Below are positions 7,783 to 15,946 of a stretch of DNA of 64,000 nt, in pieces (the first letter of the stretch is position 1; each line of letters starts with the position of its first letter). The notes beneath the pieces are model-generated. The model was given only the letters and a program-made list of their open reading frames with translations. It did no database searches and was not told the origin of the DNA. A program made the position numbers and the translations under genes. This DNA comes from Flavobacterium album. GTDB taxonomy: Bacteria; Bacteroidota; Bacteroidia; Flavobacteriales; Flavobacteriaceae. The stretch covers positions 2,617,001 to 2,681,000 of the forward strand of contig NZ_CP029186.1 in assembly GCF_003096035.1 (NCBI RefSeq), written 5' to 3'.

Positions 7783-7839
7783 TATGCTGGTTACGTGAAA
7801 ATAAACAAGGACTTCATCAACTAGTGGAGTAGAAAATAA
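7783..7839 (+). pseudogene. Decayed duplicate of the DUF2911 gene 3' end
   Basis: Read in frame this encodes YAGYVKINKDFIN-stop-WSRK-stop, against NADYVKMNKDSINEWSRK at the end of the intact gene (7118-7174). The Glu codon GAG (7157-7159) has become TAG (7822-7824). It is a remnant of a tandem duplication and is not expected to be translated. Confidence 0.8.
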
Positions 7840-7888
7840 TTGTTTATCACTACTGTGAGGAACGGCTGCCGGCAGGTGGCCGTTTTTT
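7823..7888. repeat. Right copy of the direct repeat, including a duplicated terminator
   Basis: 63 of 66 bases are identical to 7158-7223. The copied hairpin (7861-7888, CGGC...GCCG plus T run) remains intact and can serve as terminator for the inserted gene at 7278. Confidence 0.85.
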
Positions 7889-7979
7889 ATATCAATATAT
7901 GGTTCTTTTTTGTAGATTAGTGAAATGAAAATTTTCCGGGACGAAGTATTGCAATAAGCGCTTAGATGGCTGCTCCAAA

Positions 7980-9701
7980 TCAAACCGCTGCTAACTCCTG
8001 TTGTTTATCCTTATCGCCCATAAACCGCTGTAGCAGCAACCCTAATACTATCGTCAGGGTGGCCCCGATGACATTCAGCCACAAATAGCTGAGTATTTCC
8101 AGGTCGTACACGAAGACCTTGTAGATGGCGATCACGATGCACTGGGTTATCAGCGCGCTCCAAAACATGGCTTTGGCACCAATATATTTGATGTAGAAAG
8201 CTACCAGGAATACACCAAGCACCGTTCCGTAGAAGATTGACCCGATGATATTCACCAGCTGGATGAGGTTTTCGAACAACGTGCCAAAGCAGGCAAAAAG
8301 TATCGCGATAACCCCCCACATGAGCGTGAATAGCTTTGTCATATCGACAAAATGCTTTTCGGGCTTTTCAGTTTTTGCATAGCGTTTATAAATATCTATG
8401 GTCGTTGTGGAAGCAAGCGCATTAAGCCCCGATGCCGAGGACGACATAGCCGCCGAAAATATCACAGCCAGCAGCAGCCCCACAAGCCCATGCGGAAGGA
8501 AATTCAGTATGAAGTACAGGAAAACATAATCCTTATCGTTGGTTTCTGCGTTCTTATCTACCTTTTTTATAAGGTCTTTTGCCTGGTCGCGAAGGTCTTT
8601 TTCCCTGCTGTTGAGGGCTACAAGCTTATTATGAAGTTCTTTATTATCATAATCCTGGTTGAGCTGGTGCACATACAGCAGGCTGATCTCTTCTTTTTCT
8701 GCGGCAACATCTTTAAGCTGGCCTTCAAGGCGCTGGTAATCTCCTTTGTATTGCGAACTGTTGATGATCGCCGTATTGTTCGGGTTAAAGTGCAGCGGCG
8801 CAGAGTGGAACTGGAAAAATACGAATACCATAACACCTATCAACAGAATGAAGAACTGCATAGGCACCTTCAAAAGGCCGTTCATGATAAGCCCCATCTG
8901 GCTTTCGCGAATGGACTTCCCTGAAAGGTAGCGCTGTACCTGCGACTGGTCGGTACCGAAGTAGGCCAGCATTAGGAAGAAACCGCCCGCAATACCGCTC
9001 CAAACAGTATAGCGCTCTTCGGGATCGAACGAAAAGTTGAGTATGTCCAGTTTATCATTAGCTCCGGCAATATGAAGCGCGTTTGTAAAACTGAGGTCCT
9101 CCGGCAGGTATTCAAGTATCATGTAAAAGGCAAATGCCATCCCGGTCATGATCACGAACATCTGCTGCTTATGCGTAACGTTCACAGCTTTTGTCCCGCC
9201 CGAAACGGTATAAATAATCACCAGTACACCAATAACCAGGTTCATCAGGTTCAGGTTCCAGCCCAGCAAAGATGACAGGATGATAGCCGGGGCATATATG
9301 GTAAGCCCGGTACCAAGCCCCCTTTGTATCAGGAAAATGACCGATGTAAGCGTCCTTGTCTTTACATCGAAGCGCTGCTCAAGGAATTCGTAAGCCGTGA
9401 ATACTTTTAATTTATGGAAAATAGGGATGAAGGTAATGCAGATGACCACCATAGCCAATGGCAGCCCGAAATAGAACTGCACGAACCCCATTCCGTCATG
9501 GAAAGCCTGCCCCGGTGTGGAAAGGAAGGTAATGGCGCTGGCCTGTGTAGCCATAACCGACAGGCCAACCGTCCACCAAGGGGTTTGGTTGCTGCCTAGT
9601 ATATATTCTTCGACATTCTTGCTGCCTTTTGTTTTTATTACCCCGTAGGCCACAATAAAGATCAGCGTTGCCGATAGGATGATCCAGTCGTATAACTGCA
9701 T
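7980..9701 (-). CDS. Sodium:solute symporter (SSS family)
   Basis: A 573-residue inner-membrane transporter with about 13 hydrophobic segments. The first helix IILSATLIFIVAYGVIKTKG is followed by EYILGSNQTPWWTVGLSVMATQASAITFLSTPGQAF, the SSS signature around TM1-TM2 that includes the Na+ site. A soluble insertion of about 90 residues (about 300-395, Lys/Glu-rich, probably coiled coil) interrupts the usual SSS fold, as in the sodium:proline/sialic-acid-like subgroup of Bacteroidota. The substrate is unknown. It is preceded by a 34-residue membrane peptide gene whose stop TGA lies one base upstream of this ATG, so translation is coupled. Confidence 0.88.
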   Translation of the reverse strand: MQLYDWIILSATLIFIVAYGVIKTKGSKNVEEYILGSNQTPWWTVGLSVMATQASAITFLSTPGQAFHDGMGFVQFYFGLPLAMVVICITFIPIFHKLKVFTAYEFLEQRFDVKTRTLTSVIFLIQRGLGTGLTIYAPAIILSSLLGWNLNLMNLVIGVLVIIYTVSGGTKAVNVTHKQQMFVIMTGMAFAFYMILEYLPEDLSFTNALHIAGANDKLDILNFSFDPEERYTVWSGIAGGFFLMLAYFGTDQSQVQRYLSGKSIRESQMGLIMNGLLKVPMQFFILLIGVMVFVFFQFHSAPLHFNPNNTAIINSSQYKGDYQRLEGQLKDVAAEKEEISLLYVHQLNQDYDNKELHNKLVALNSREKDLRDQAKDLIKKVDKNAETNDKDYVFLYFILNFLPHGLVGLLLAVIFSAAMSSSASGLNALASTTTIDIYKRYAKTEKPEKHFVDMTKLFTLMWGVIAILFACFGTLFENLIQLVNIIGSIFYGTVLGVFLVAFYIKYIGAKAMFWSALITQCIVIAIYKVFVYDLEILSYLWLNVIGATLTIVLGLLLQRFMGDKDKQQELAAV

Positions 9702-9702
9702 A

Positions 9703-9807
9703 TCAGGAGAAAATTTGCATTAGGAAATAGAAAAGCAGTATGTAGATCACGTTGAGCAGCAGCACCAGCGAGTAGCTCTTTTTCCATGATGACGGATTAT
9801 CTTTCAT
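9703..9807 (-). CDS. 34-residue single-pass membrane peptide upstream of the symporter
   Basis: A short frame starting MKDNPSSWKKSYSL and continuing into a hydrophobic helix (LVLLLNVIYILLFYFLM) before a TGA. The topology is a charged N-terminal tail plus one transmembrane helix. The stop is separated from the symporter ATG by one base, and a promoter (9863-9870) lies 55 bases upstream of its start, so it is the first gene of the transcript. It may be a small accessory subunit or an upstream coupling ORF for the symporter. I do not recognise a named family. Confidence 0.65.
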   Translation of the reverse strand: MKDNPSSWKKSYSLVLLLNVIYILLFYFLMQIFS

Positions 9808-9862
9808 TTGCTATGTTCTATTTATTATGTTTTTAGTTGCGGCCGATAAGGCAATAGTCAAT

Positions 9863-9870
9863 CAAAAATA
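9863..9870 (-). promoter_or_regulatory. -7 promoter element TATTTTTG (minus strand)
   Basis: CAAAAATA on the plus strand, giving TATTTTTG on the minus strand, between the PIG-L stop and the small membrane peptide start. Confidence 0.5.
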
Positions 9871-9875
9871 ATCAA

Positions 9876-12347
9876 TTATTTCCCTATGCCAATAATATTC
9901 GCCATCAGCCTGTAAGCCCCCGAAACGCCTTCCGGCAATTCGCGGAAAAAGCTCAGCCCGGTATAAATATAGTAACCTTTGCCATACTTTGCTACAAGCA
10001 GCCCGCCTTTTTTAGCATCTTCGCCTTTATCATTGGACGAAAGCACCGGTACGAATTCAGGCGCCCACTGGTCAGGGTAGTACAATCCCTGTTCCTGCAC
10101 CCAGCCCTTAAAGTCTTTCTCGGTGATCTTGTTGGGGTAGTTCAGTACCGGGTTCGATGGGGCAAGGAAGGTCATTTTAGCGTTTTCCTCAGTTACCCTG
10201 TCACGTGATAACCGTAGGGCATAGGGCGCCAGGTCTTTTATAACCAATTCTCCCGTTGTGTTATACTGTACTATCATGTTTCCGCCGTTCTTTACATAAT
10301 CGAACAATATCTGCTGTTTGAAAGCCAGCGCGTCAAGCACATTGTAGGCACGTATTCCCATAACTACGGCATCAAAGCCCTTCAGCGTTTCTGCCGAGAT
10401 CGCTTCCGGGGTAAGCAATGCCACTTCATAACCCATCTGCCTAAGGCTTTCGGGAACGTTATCGCCCGCACCCATGATGTAGGCTATTTTTTCGCCCCGT
10501 ATCTTCAGGTCGGCTTTTGTGAATTTCGCTGTAGACGGCATCAACACCTGCTGCGACACAATGTGCGGGTAGTTGATCATGATCTGTTCCCTGTCGAAAT
10601 CCCTGCCGTTTATAGTTGCAACACTTCTGCCTGTAACCTCGCTTGGTTCTGTAGGAGGTGTGACTTCAAAATCAACCACTGTTTCGCTTCCTTTTCGTGC
10701 AAGCTCAAAAGGTATCGATGCAGGGGTAACTTTCCATCCTTCTGGAAGCTCAAACCTCAGGCTGCCCTTGCAATTTTCGATACCCGCTTTTATGCGGATG
10801 CTGATGGTCTGCTTTTTATTATTGGTAAATAGTTGCACCTTGTTTAGTATCTTGGTGGTAACAGCAGGGATGATATCCAGCGGCTGGTACACTTCGCCCA
10901 TTACAGGGTCATTCGATTTATAAACAATCTCCCTTTTAAAAGGGATAGTAGTTGTGCCAATACGCACATTAAAATCCACGAACTGCTCCCTGATAATATC
11001 CGGGATGCCTATCTTTTGCAGGTCATCCACACGGTACATACCTGATGTGCCTTTTTCGGTAAGCCAGTAGGGGGAAGTGAAATTACTGTTTTCTGCTATC
11101 TTAATATCGATGTCGCCTGCCTGGCCTACATTATTGTCAAGGGGTAATGCAACGTTTCCGGCGCTTGTTATAGATTCCAATGTCATCGGGATACTACTGC
11201 GGTTGATGGCTTCCCATTTTAACTTTAAGGTGCTTCCCGGTGTGATGGATTGCTGTTCTGCTACAGCCTCAAGGTACAATCCGCTGCAGGCTGCAATGAT
11301 GTCCTTCACTTCCTCAAGCTTGATGCGCGACCAGTGCTTGTCGTCCAGCTTACTGATCATCACATACACATTCACAAGCGCCGGTACAGACGCCGAAGGG
11401 TTCCTGAAATCAAAATCCTTTAGTATGGCAGCCATGGCATCGCCCACAGGCTTACCACCCTGTACACGGCCCCATGTAGTGTCAATGCCTTCAAAAAGGT
11501 TCTGCCTGTTTTTCAGGTCGTCGCCTTTAATTAGCTCAAGGTACTCCATGTCATCACCACGCTGGCCGGTAGAGCCAAATCCCTGCGACCGGTGTTTGCT
11601 GCGGCTAAGTGCTGCGATTTCCTGGTTCGATTTTCCAAGCAATGGGAAATAAATGCCCGTCTGTAGGTTGACAAATTTAGATTTATCTGCTTTTTCAAAA
11701 TTTTCCTTGCTGCCAAAAAACCACCATGATGTGTTGAACAGCAGACGCTTTGGCTGCCATGTTTTTACATACTCTAGTTGTTTCGGCTCATAGCTGGGGT
11801 CGGCTGCCAGGTTCCAGGCTTCCTGTGTGAGCATGGCCGAAGACGTGTGGTGCCCGTGTGTGGTGCCCGGCGAACGGTGGTCAAAACGGTTGATGATCAC
11901 ATCCGGCCGGAACTTGCGGATAACCCAAACCATATCCTGCAGCACTTTGGCCTTATCCCAAATTTCCAGTGTCTCATTCGGCATTTTAGAATACCCGAAA
12001 TCATTCGCACGGCTAAAGAACTGTTCACCGCCATCTATTTTTCGCGCTTCGATAAGTTCCTGTGTACGGATCACGCCAAGTAGTTCGCGTAACTCAAGGC
12101 CTATGAGGTTCTGCCCGCCATCACCGCGTGTTAGTGAGAGGTAGCCGGTGCGCGCATGCTCTTTTGTCGCGAGGAAAGAAATGAGCCTTGTATTCTCGTC
12201 ATCCGGGTGGGCTGCTATATATAAAGCGCTACCGAGAAAATTGAGTTTTTCAAGCTTGTTGTAAATCTCTGCCGACGACGGCTTTTGGGGCTGTGCGAAG
12301 CAAAGAGCGTAGGAAAACAATAACAGGTATATAAATGTTTTTTGCAT
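9876..12347 (-). CDS. PIG-L family deacetylase, large secreted form
   Basis: An 823-residue protein with a signal peptide (about 1-18, ending FAQ). The N-terminal PIG-L (LmbE-like) domain (about 30-290) carries the zinc motif AAHPDDE, then SLTRGDGGQN and the later HxxH-type segment THGHHTSSA. PIG-L enzymes are Zn-dependent N-acetyl-glucosaminide deacetylases. The remaining two thirds (about 330-823) are beta-rich and end in a segment with a GATase/ThuA-like feel (IRGEKIAYIMGAGDNVPESL...VVMGIRAYN). The natural substrate is unknown; a periplasmic or outer-surface glycan is likely. It follows the MscS gene with a 5-base gap in a leftward run. Confidence 0.85.
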   Translation of the reverse strand: MQKTFIYLLLFSYALCFAQPQKPSSAEIYNKLEKLNFLGSALYIAAHPDDENTRLISFLATKEHARTGYLSLTRGDGGQNLIGLELRELLGVIRTQELIEARKIDGGEQFFSRANDFGYSKMPNETLEIWDKAKVLQDMVWVIRKFRPDVIINRFDHRSPGTTHGHHTSSAMLTQEAWNLAADPSYEPKQLEYVKTWQPKRLLFNTSWWFFGSKENFEKADKSKFVNLQTGIYFPLLGKSNQEIAALSRSKHRSQGFGSTGQRGDDMEYLELIKGDDLKNRQNLFEGIDTTWGRVQGGKPVGDAMAAILKDFDFRNPSASVPALVNVYVMISKLDDKHWSRIKLEEVKDIIAACSGLYLEAVAEQQSITPGSTLKLKWEAINRSSIPMTLESITSAGNVALPLDNNVGQAGDIDIKIAENSNFTSPYWLTEKGTSGMYRVDDLQKIGIPDIIREQFVDFNVRIGTTTIPFKREIVYKSNDPVMGEVYQPLDIIPAVTTKILNKVQLFTNNKKQTISIRIKAGIENCKGSLRFELPEGWKVTPASIPFELARKGSETVVDFEVTPPTEPSEVTGRSVATINGRDFDREQIMINYPHIVSQQVLMPSTAKFTKADLKIRGEKIAYIMGAGDNVPESLRQMGYEVALLTPEAISAETLKGFDAVVMGIRAYNVLDALAFKQQILFDYVKNGGNMIVQYNTTGELVIKDLAPYALRLSRDRVTEENAKMTFLAPSNPVLNYPNKITEKDFKGWVQEQGLYYPDQWAPEFVPVLSSNDKGEDAKKGGLLVAKYGKGYYIYTGLSFFRELPEGVSGAYRLMANIIGIGK

Positions 12348-12352
12348 TGTGT

Positions 12353-12889
12353 TTAATCGTAAAATTCTTTATCCTCTTGTTTTATCGGGACGATGCTCAC
12401 TCCTTTTTGGAGCAGCAGGCTGTTAGGGTAGGTTATAAGTTCACCGGCACGGGTGCGGAGTATGGTGTGGAACGCCTTAATATCCTCGATCTGGGCTTCT
12501 ATGGGGAAATCCTTGTCATGCACCCTTATCACATCGCCTATGCGAAATGGAAAAGTGAAGAACAGGATCATTCCCGAAGTTATATTGCTGAGTATGGACC
12601 ATTGGGCAAAAAAGGCAACACCAATAACTGCGAACGTGGAAGAAAATACTACGTATAGGTCTTGCGAATTTACACCCCATATCGCAATTATCACTACTAC
12701 GAACAATACCATCATAAAAATATCGATGTACTTCGTGATAAGGTTGGTACGGTGTTCCGAAAGGTGGGCTGTACGGGCATAGCGCTTTGTAAGCCGCTTT
12801 ATTATCTGGCTCAGTGCAATAAATACTATTACAGTTATAACTGTGCGTAGTATTTCCGTATAATATTCATGATGCTGAAAATCTTTCAT
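12353..12889 (-). CDS. MscS-family mechanosensitive channel, short form
   Basis: A 178-residue inner-membrane protein with two or three transmembrane helices (about 13-30, 55-75, 80-100) and the MscS pore/beta-domain segment: AVIGVAFFAQWSILSNITSG, then PFRIGDVIRV. It is short compared with E. coli MscS because the C-terminal cage domain is minimal. It would open under hypo-osmotic stress to release solutes. The start codon follows directly after the maf stop, and PIG-L follows with a 5-base gap, so it belongs to the same leftward transcript. Confidence 0.85.
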   Translation of the reverse strand: MKDFQHHEYYTEILRTVITVIVFIALSQIIKRLTKRYARTAHLSEHRTNLITKYIDIFMMVLFVVVIIAIWGVNSQDLYVVFSSTFAVIGVAFFAQWSILSNITSGMILFFTFPFRIGDVIRVHDKDFPIEAQIEDIKAFHTILRTRAGELITYPNSLLLQKGVSIVPIKQEDKEFYD

Positions 12890-13474
12890 TTATGCAAAGT
12901 TACTCAAATGCCGGTATACTTTATCAACCGGCATTCCCACTACGTTGGCATACGACCCTTCTATTTTTGCAATAGCTACCAGCCCGATCCATTCCTGGAT
13001 GCCATAAGAACCTGCTTTATCGAAAGGCTTGTAATTGTCGAGATAGTATTTTATTTCTTCGTCAGACAGTTGGTTGAATGTCACTTTGGTCGTCTCGTGG
13101 AATATGTCTTTCTTATCAGTATTTTTTATACATACCGATGTTATGACTTCATGCGTTTTGCCCGAAAGCGATTGCAGCATAGCAAAAGCATCGTCATAGT
13201 CCGTTGGCTTGCCCAATGCTTTGCCTTCCAGCCAAACAATTGTATCGCTGGTAATAAGTATCTCGTTATCCGAAAGCGATTCTTCAAGCCCTGCTGCTTT
13301 TAGCTCGGCAAGGTAATCGGTTATTTCGGCACCTTTAAGGGTATCAGGGTAAATTTCCTCAACGTCTTTAAGGCGCACTTCAAAATCTACATCCAACTCC
13401 CTGAGGAACTGCTGCCTGCGTGGCGAACCTGATGCCAGGACCACTTTATAGTTTTTTAATTTATCCCTGAGCAT
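12890..13474 (-). CDS. maf: Maf-like nucleoside triphosphate pyrophosphatase
   Basis: A 194-residue cytosolic protein of standard Maf length. It shows the phosphate-binding N-terminal motif LASGSPRR, then SDTIVWLEGKALGKP, and YDDAFAMLQSLSGKTHEVITSV. Maf proteins hydrolyse dTTP, UTP or modified NTPs to monophosphates, for pool sanitation or division control. It overlaps the 3' end of the upstream UbiA-type gene by 14 bases. KdsC, UbiA and Maf as neighbours is a recurrent order in Flavobacteriaceae. Confidence 0.9.
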   Translation of the reverse strand: MLRDKLKNYKVVLASGSPRRQQFLRELDVDFEVRLKDVEEIYPDTLKGAEITDYLAELKAAGLEESLSDNEILITSDTIVWLEGKALGKPTDYDDAFAMLQSLSGKTHEVITSVCIKNTDKKDIFHETTKVTFNQLSDEEIKYYLDNYKPFDKAGSYGIQEWIGLVAIAKIEGSYANVVGMPVDKVYRHLSNFA

Positions 13475-14360
13475 TGTATTTGATATTGAAGGTTATTACA
13501 GCCATCGATATAGCCGTGAAAAGCAGCACGAGCTTAAGCACGACTTCAAGATGCTTAAAATCTTTCTGCGTTTTGGCGCTCCACATTTTTATAATGAAAT
13601 AGATCATCGGGCCGACGATAAACAAAAGGCCGTATCCCAATGCCCATAAAAGGTCGATAATATACGTGTTGCCATAGTAGGCAAGCATTGCCAAAGGTAC
13701 GATCGTAAAGCCACATACGGCCTTTATGGTCCTGTCTTTACCCATCACTATAGGGAGCGTTGTTATACCGGAATTGTAGTCGCTGTCGGTATTGGCAAGG
13801 TCGTTTACAAAAGTAAGCAGCAGGCTCACCGTAAATGTAAATATGGCATAATCCAGCAATAGGGAAAACAGGGTAGCCAATATCGGCTGGTTATCCGGCG
13901 TAAGGATTGGGTAGAGGTTAAAGATACCAATGGCAACAACCGGCAATGCAATACTAAGCGCCACAATTATGTTGCTTATAAGCAGCGTTTGCTTAAGGCT
14001 GGTGGCATAAATATAGATGGTTGCTGCTGCAACTCCAAATATGCCTACAAACATAGGTTTGCCCACAAAATTCGCAATATAATATCCAAGGCCTACACCG
14101 ATAAGGGTAAGCGCTATATAAAGGTTATATCCCTGTGCTTCCGTAAGGCCTGTATCCGGGCGGCCGATTCCCGCTACATTATTCATCAGAAATCCACCCG
14201 CAGCAATTAATACACAGGATAACGTCAAAATCGCATATTGCCATCCGTTAAGCGCAGGCATTATCGCTTGCTGCCGGTCAAGGAATCCAAAATAAAAAAC
14301 AAGCATGGCAAAAGCAAGCAATAGCAGGTCAGGAAGGTTTATGAGTTTTAGTATCTTCAT
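13461..14360 (-). CDS. UbiA-family prenyltransferase (geranylgeranylglycerol-phosphate geranylgeranyltransferase-like)
   Basis: A 299-residue membrane protein with about nine hydrophobic helices. The second Asp-rich motif is clear: VNDLANTDSDYNSGITTLP (about 190-210). The first motif, normally NDxxDxxxD in UbiA enzymes, is here NNVAGIGRPD and lacks the expected aspartates (about 60-70), which is unusual because they hold the Mg2+-prenyl diphosphate. In Flavobacteriaceae this position next to maf usually holds a protein annotated as geranylgeranylglycerol-phosphate geranylgeranyltransferase. Activity on that substrate is not certain here. Confidence 0.78.
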   Translation of the reverse strand: MKILKLINLPDLLLLAFAMLVFYFGFLDRQQAIMPALNGWQYAILTLSCVLIAAGGFLMNNVAGIGRPDTGLTEAQGYNLYIALTLIGVGLGYYIANFVGKPMFVGIFGVAAATIYIYATSLKQTLLISNIIVALSIALPVVAIGIFNLYPILTPDNQPILATLFSLLLDYAIFTFTVSLLLTFVNDLANTDSDYNSGITTLPIVMGKDRTIKAVCGFTIVPLAMLAYYGNTYIIDLLWALGYGLLFIVGPMIYFIIKMWSAKTQKDFKHLEVVLKLVLLFTAISMAVITFNIKYNAQG

Positions 14361-14384
14361 TCTAAGTCAATTCGTGGATTTTAT

Positions 14385-14471
14385 TATTTGTCCGATGTCC
14401 GATGTCGGAAGTCCGAAGTCCGATGTTTGGAGCTCAAATTTTGTTATTTGGAATTTGTTATTTGGAATTTA
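14385..14471. repeat. Composite intergenic repeat (TCCGATGTCCGAT and TTGTTATTTGGAATT units)
   Basis: Short direct repeats of GTCCGATGTC / AGTCCGAAGTCC (about 14391-14424) are followed by TTTTGTTATTTGGAATTTG twice (about 14441-14470). The second unit is the reverse complement of the A-rich repeat at 2391-2462 and recurs at 28661-28757. The repeat runs into the 3' end of the KdsC-like gene. Confidence 0.7.
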
Positions 14472-14996
14472 ATCATAGCGTGCATTAAAATGCTCCATCC
14501 ATTTTCCCTGTACTTTCATTACCTGTTCAATTACATCGCGCACGCAGCCGGTACCGCCGTTCCTGTGCGAAATATACCTGCTGATCTCTTTGATCTCCGG
14601 TGCCGAGTCCTGCGGGCAGGTTGGCAATCCCACGAGCTGCATCACGTGGTAATCGGGTATGTCGTCACCCATATATAACACCTGCTCGGGCTTTATATTA
14701 TAAATGTCTGTAAATTCATTAAAGGTTTCTACTTTATTTGGCACGCCGAGGTAAATATCGGTAATTCCAAGATTACGAAGGCGTATACGCACACCCTCGT
14801 TCAGCCCGCCGGAAATGATGCATACCGTGTAGCCGTTCTCTACAGCCGCTTTCAGGGCATAACCGTCGCGGATATTCATATTACGGAGCATTTCTCCGGT
14901 AGGTGTTACATGTATGGTGCCATCGGTAAGCACGCCGTCCACATCAAAAATAAATGTGGTGATGTTGTTCATTATTTCTTTATAGCTTTCAGCCAT
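14469..14996 (-). CDS. KdsC-type HAD phosphatase (3-deoxy-D-manno-octulosonate 8-phosphate phosphatase-like)
   Basis: A 175-residue HAD protein without a cap domain, the KdsC pattern: FIFDVDGVLTDGTIHV (motif I), CIISGG (motif II), NKVETF (motif III Lys) and YMGDDIPDYHVM (motif IV). KdsC removes the phosphate of KDO-8-P in lipopolysaccharide core biosynthesis. The C-terminal tail (GGTGCVRDVIEQVMKVQGKW) also matches the family. The start at 14996 overlaps the upstream DUF2520 gene; an internal Met at residue 9 is an alternative. Confidence 0.85.
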   Translation of the reverse strand: MAESYKEIMNNITTFIFDVDGVLTDGTIHVTPTGEMLRNMNIRDGYALKAAVENGYTVCIISGGLNEGVRIRLRNLGITDIYLGVPNKVETFNEFTDIYNIKPEQVLYMGDDIPDYHVMQLVGLPTCPQDSAPEIKEISRYISHRNGGTGCVRDVIEQVMKVQGKWMEHFNARYD

Positions 14997-15744
14997 TGGT
15001 ATTCTGTATCGATTGGGTTAGTACTTTATAAATTTCTTTCCTGTTGCCATCTTTCAGGAAATCAAGGTGTTTTTCTATTGTTTTCCCGTCATGCCTTATT
15101 GCCGGGCCCGTTTGCGCCTGTGCCGGGGAGAGCGTATTTACCTTATCGGCGGTTTCCATTATCAATTGGTTCAGGATGCTGAATGGTATATCGTTTTCCT
15201 CACAAATGCTGCTGCCAAGAGCGTACATGTGATTGGAAAAATTGCTCACAAAAACGGCCGCTACATGCAATGCCTTGCGTTGTTCCGAGCCAATTTTGTG
15301 AACCGTGTCAGATAAGGATTTTGCCAATTCTGCCAGAACAGCATAGTCTTTTTCATGTTCACTTTCCAGGCAGAGTGGGACCTTTTTAAAATCGACATCC
15401 TTATTTTTAGAGAATGTCTGTAATGGGTAAAATACACCACGTCGGTTTTTGCCGTCTAATTGTTCCAATGACACGCTGCCCGAAGTATGTACCACCAGCC
15501 TTCCTTCAAATGGTAACTGAGAAGAAACGTCAGCAATCGCATCATCTGATACTGCAATGATATACATATCGGCTTCGGCAACAGTATCTAATGAAGTTGT
15601 AATCTTCTCTTCAGGAAGCAGGTGTGCCAGCTTTTCAGGATGCCTTGCATACACCTGTACCAGCGTTGCCCTGCCTGATCTTACGAAGGCTTTGGCAAGG
15701 TGCTGCGCTACATTTCCCGAACCGATAATGACTACTCTTAACAT
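14989..15744 (-). CDS. Rossmann-like and DUF2520 domain-containing protein
   Basis: A 251-residue protein with an N-terminal NAD(P)-binding Rossmann motif (VIIGSGNVAQHLAKAF) and a helical C-terminal DUF2520 domain (about 125-250, HVAAVFVSNFSNHMYALG). The architecture resembles the pyrroline-5-carboxylate reductase / 6-phosphogluconate dehydrogenase-like fold. The substrate is not known. It overlaps the KdsC-like gene by 8 bases and is the first gene of the leftward DUF2520-KdsC-UbiA-Maf-MscS run. Confidence 0.83.
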   Translation of the reverse strand: MLRVVIIGSGNVAQHLAKAFVRSGRATLVQVYARHPEKLAHLLPEEKITTSLDTVAEADMYIIAVSDDAIADVSSQLPFEGRLVVHTSGSVSLEQLDGKNRRGVFYPLQTFSKNKDVDFKKVPLCLESEHEKDYAVLAELAKSLSDTVHKIGSEQRKALHVAAVFVSNFSNHMYALGSSICEENDIPFSILNQLIMETADKVNTLSPAQAQTGPAIRHDGKTIEKHLDFLKDGNRKEIYKVLTQSIQNTNG

Positions 15745-15790
15745 GGTCGCTAAATTATGAAAAAACTTTCAGGTTATCAGAGTGAAGTTT

Positions 15791-15915
15791 TTAGCCACGA
15801 ATTACACTAATTTTCACAAATTAAGCTACATGGATTACCTGATTAAAACCGGAACAAGCCAAGACTAATTTAATGAAGCTAAAAATTTGTGAAAATTAGT
15901 GTAATTCGTGGCTAA
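15791..15915. repeat. Intergenic element with perfect 32-base inverted arms
   Basis: The arms at 15791-15822 and 15884-15915 are exact reverse complements, each containing the TTAGCCACGAATTACAC core, around a 61-base loop. It belongs to the same family as the element at 756-850. It has no ORF and fills most of the space between DUF2520 and the M1 peptidase terminator. Confidence 0.85.
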
Positions 15916-15916
15916 A

Positions 15917-15942
15917 AAAATAAAAGCGGCTTCGGCCGCTTT
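15917..15942 (-). terminator. Terminator of the M1 peptidase gene
   Basis: On the minus strand, AAAGCGGC-CGAA-GCCGCTTT followed by a T-rich tract. The same hairpin on the plus strand has a UUCG loop. It begins 5 bases after the peptidase stop. Confidence 0.8.
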
Positions 15943-15946
15943 CTAT

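Noticed and set aside
15791..15915. The perfect inverted repeat as an insertion sequence
   Set aside because: The 61-base interior cannot encode a transposase and no clear target-site duplication is seen. Kept as a non-coding repeat.
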